Positions 59,230-64,000 of a stretch of 64,000 nt of DNA are shown one piece after another; the stretch's first letter is position 1, and every line of letters starts with the position of its first letter. Position numbers and translations under genes: made by a program. Origin of the DNA: Annona cherimola (taxonomy: Eukaryota; Streptophyta; Magnoliopsida; Magnoliales; Annonaceae); NCBI GenBank assembly GCA_030490835.1, contig CM059974.1, forward strand, positions 503,501 to 567,500. Reading direction: 5' to 3'. The notes under the pieces were generated by a model, which was not told where the DNA came from, ran no database searches, and saw only the letters and a program-made list of their open reading frames with translations.

Positions 59230-59361
59230 TTATATTGATAACTAGGTTTAAAAGTGCGTCTCATTTTTCAATTCCCGTAACTTAGTTTTTTTTTAATATT
59301 TTTCAAATAAAAAATATCATTTCGGAATAAATAATCATCCATCTTTTAACTTTGAAACTAA

Positions 59362-59644
59362 GGGTGTATTTGGTTGAAGGTAAATTTTTTAATTTGAGTT
59401 AAAAGTTATGAATTTTATAGAAAATGACGTGATGCAATAGAAATAATGATGAAGAGTAAAAAGAATAAAGTTAAAATAGATAAGTTAATTGTATGGGTAG
59501 TTATATAGAAATAATTGAAAAATAGAATAATTTGTATAAAAAAATGAAAAAATAATTTAAAAATAAAATAATTATAAAAAATGATAAATTTTAAATTAAA
59601 AAAATTTTAATTAACATTTTTTTGGCGCCAGGCAAACACAACCC
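59362..59644 (+). mobile_element. Tourist-like MITE close upstream of RECQL2
   Basis: Ends GGGTGTATTTGG (after TAA at 59359-59361) and CAAACACAACCC. The right end is 162 bp before the RECQL2 start codon. Confidence 0.8.
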
Positions 59645-59806
59645 AAATCTCATCCTGTGGATGCTCCCCACAGCGGAAGACACGGATGCACATGTCTCTG
59701 TCATCTTTAACATTGTTTTTTACAACCCGGTAAACCATTTCGAAAGACCGCCGCTCAGCCAGGTTTGGCAGGTTCAGGTTCAGCAGCTGGCGCCAAGACG
59801 AACGCC

Positions 59807-63669
<3,863 letters not shown>

Positions 63670-64000
63670 GTCCTTCCTGATTTTTCTTTATGTTTGATTT
63701 CTTAATTTAGAAACAACATGAATTTGGTAACCAATGATTTTGTACTGGAAACAACTTTTCAGTTTTTACAATACATGTAACTTGCAAACTGGGATTGGTG
63801 TTTGCAATGTAAAATAACTTGTAATCTTGGATGTACTGGGCACTCCTACATTTCTGTTTATATAAGTTTGAACATCCTAATATCAAAAAAAAAAAAAAAA
63901 AAGTTTGACACATTCTGGTTATACTTTCTGTTGCTTGCAATCCTGGGATTCCTGTACCCACTCAAGTTCATATCTAGGTTTTGAGAACTGTCAGCATTTC

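Larger units (their letters stand above)
57832..59361. other. Intergenic region between the copia locus and RECQL2
   Basis: No credible gene. It contains an (AAAT)n tract (58950-58982) and a left-truncated MITE (58987-59229). Confidence 0.5.

Overview
The window is nuclear DNA from a flowering plant, probably a woody dicot or magnoliid; the species cannot be read from the sequence. The evidence is GT-AG introns of 80 bp to more than 4 kb, AT-rich intergenic DNA full of MITEs, an intact Ty1/copia retrotransposon, and genes belonging to plant-specific families (a GT-3-type trihelix factor, a plastid-targeted polyamine-binding-like protein).

Layout. (1) 2507-12282 (+): the 3' portion of a very large ARM-fold/coiled-coil protein gene whose 5' end lies left of the window. 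(2) 14013-19496 (-): a seven-exon spermidine/putrescine-binding-like protein with a plastid transit peptide, convergent with gene 1. (3) 22400-27123 (+): the splicing factor SYF2; its fourth coding intron holds a stack of Mutator-like elements. (4) 29194-32879 (+): a 68-residue At2g23090-like C2H2 protein split by a 3.5-kb intron. (5) 36704-38669 (-): a GT-3-type trihelix transcription factor. (6) 42081-49405 (-): COP9 signalosome subunit 1 (CSN1/FUS6), with a 4.2-kb intron and a GC-AG intron. (7) 52378-57660 (+): a full-length copia element with LTRs that read as identical and a perfect AACCC target duplication, inserted in a decayed F-box-associated-like reading frame. (8) 59807 to beyond the right edge (+): the 5' half of a RECQL2-type DNA helicase.

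The seven host genes belong to separate housekeeping or regulatory processes (mRNA splicing, cullin deneddylation, DNA repair, transcription, plastid polyamine handling). They do not form a functional cluster. What links them is repeat content. One Tourist-like MITE family (ends GGGTGTGTTTGG, TTA/TAA duplications, about 270-285 bp) recurs about a dozen times, in introns, in intergenic DNA, close upstream of RECQL2 and once inside another copy of itself. A second, fold-back family, with 9-bp duplications where these can be read, appears several times.

I see no tRNA, rRNA, CRISPR or bacterial-type system. The most informative structures are the nested Mutator-like stack in the SYF2 intron, the nested Tourist pair, and the young copia copy whose protease-integrase block is out of frame with both gag and RT. 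Exon limits below were set by eye from reading-frame continuity and splice dinucleotides, and the phases sum correctly in every gene. No alignment or RNA evidence was available.
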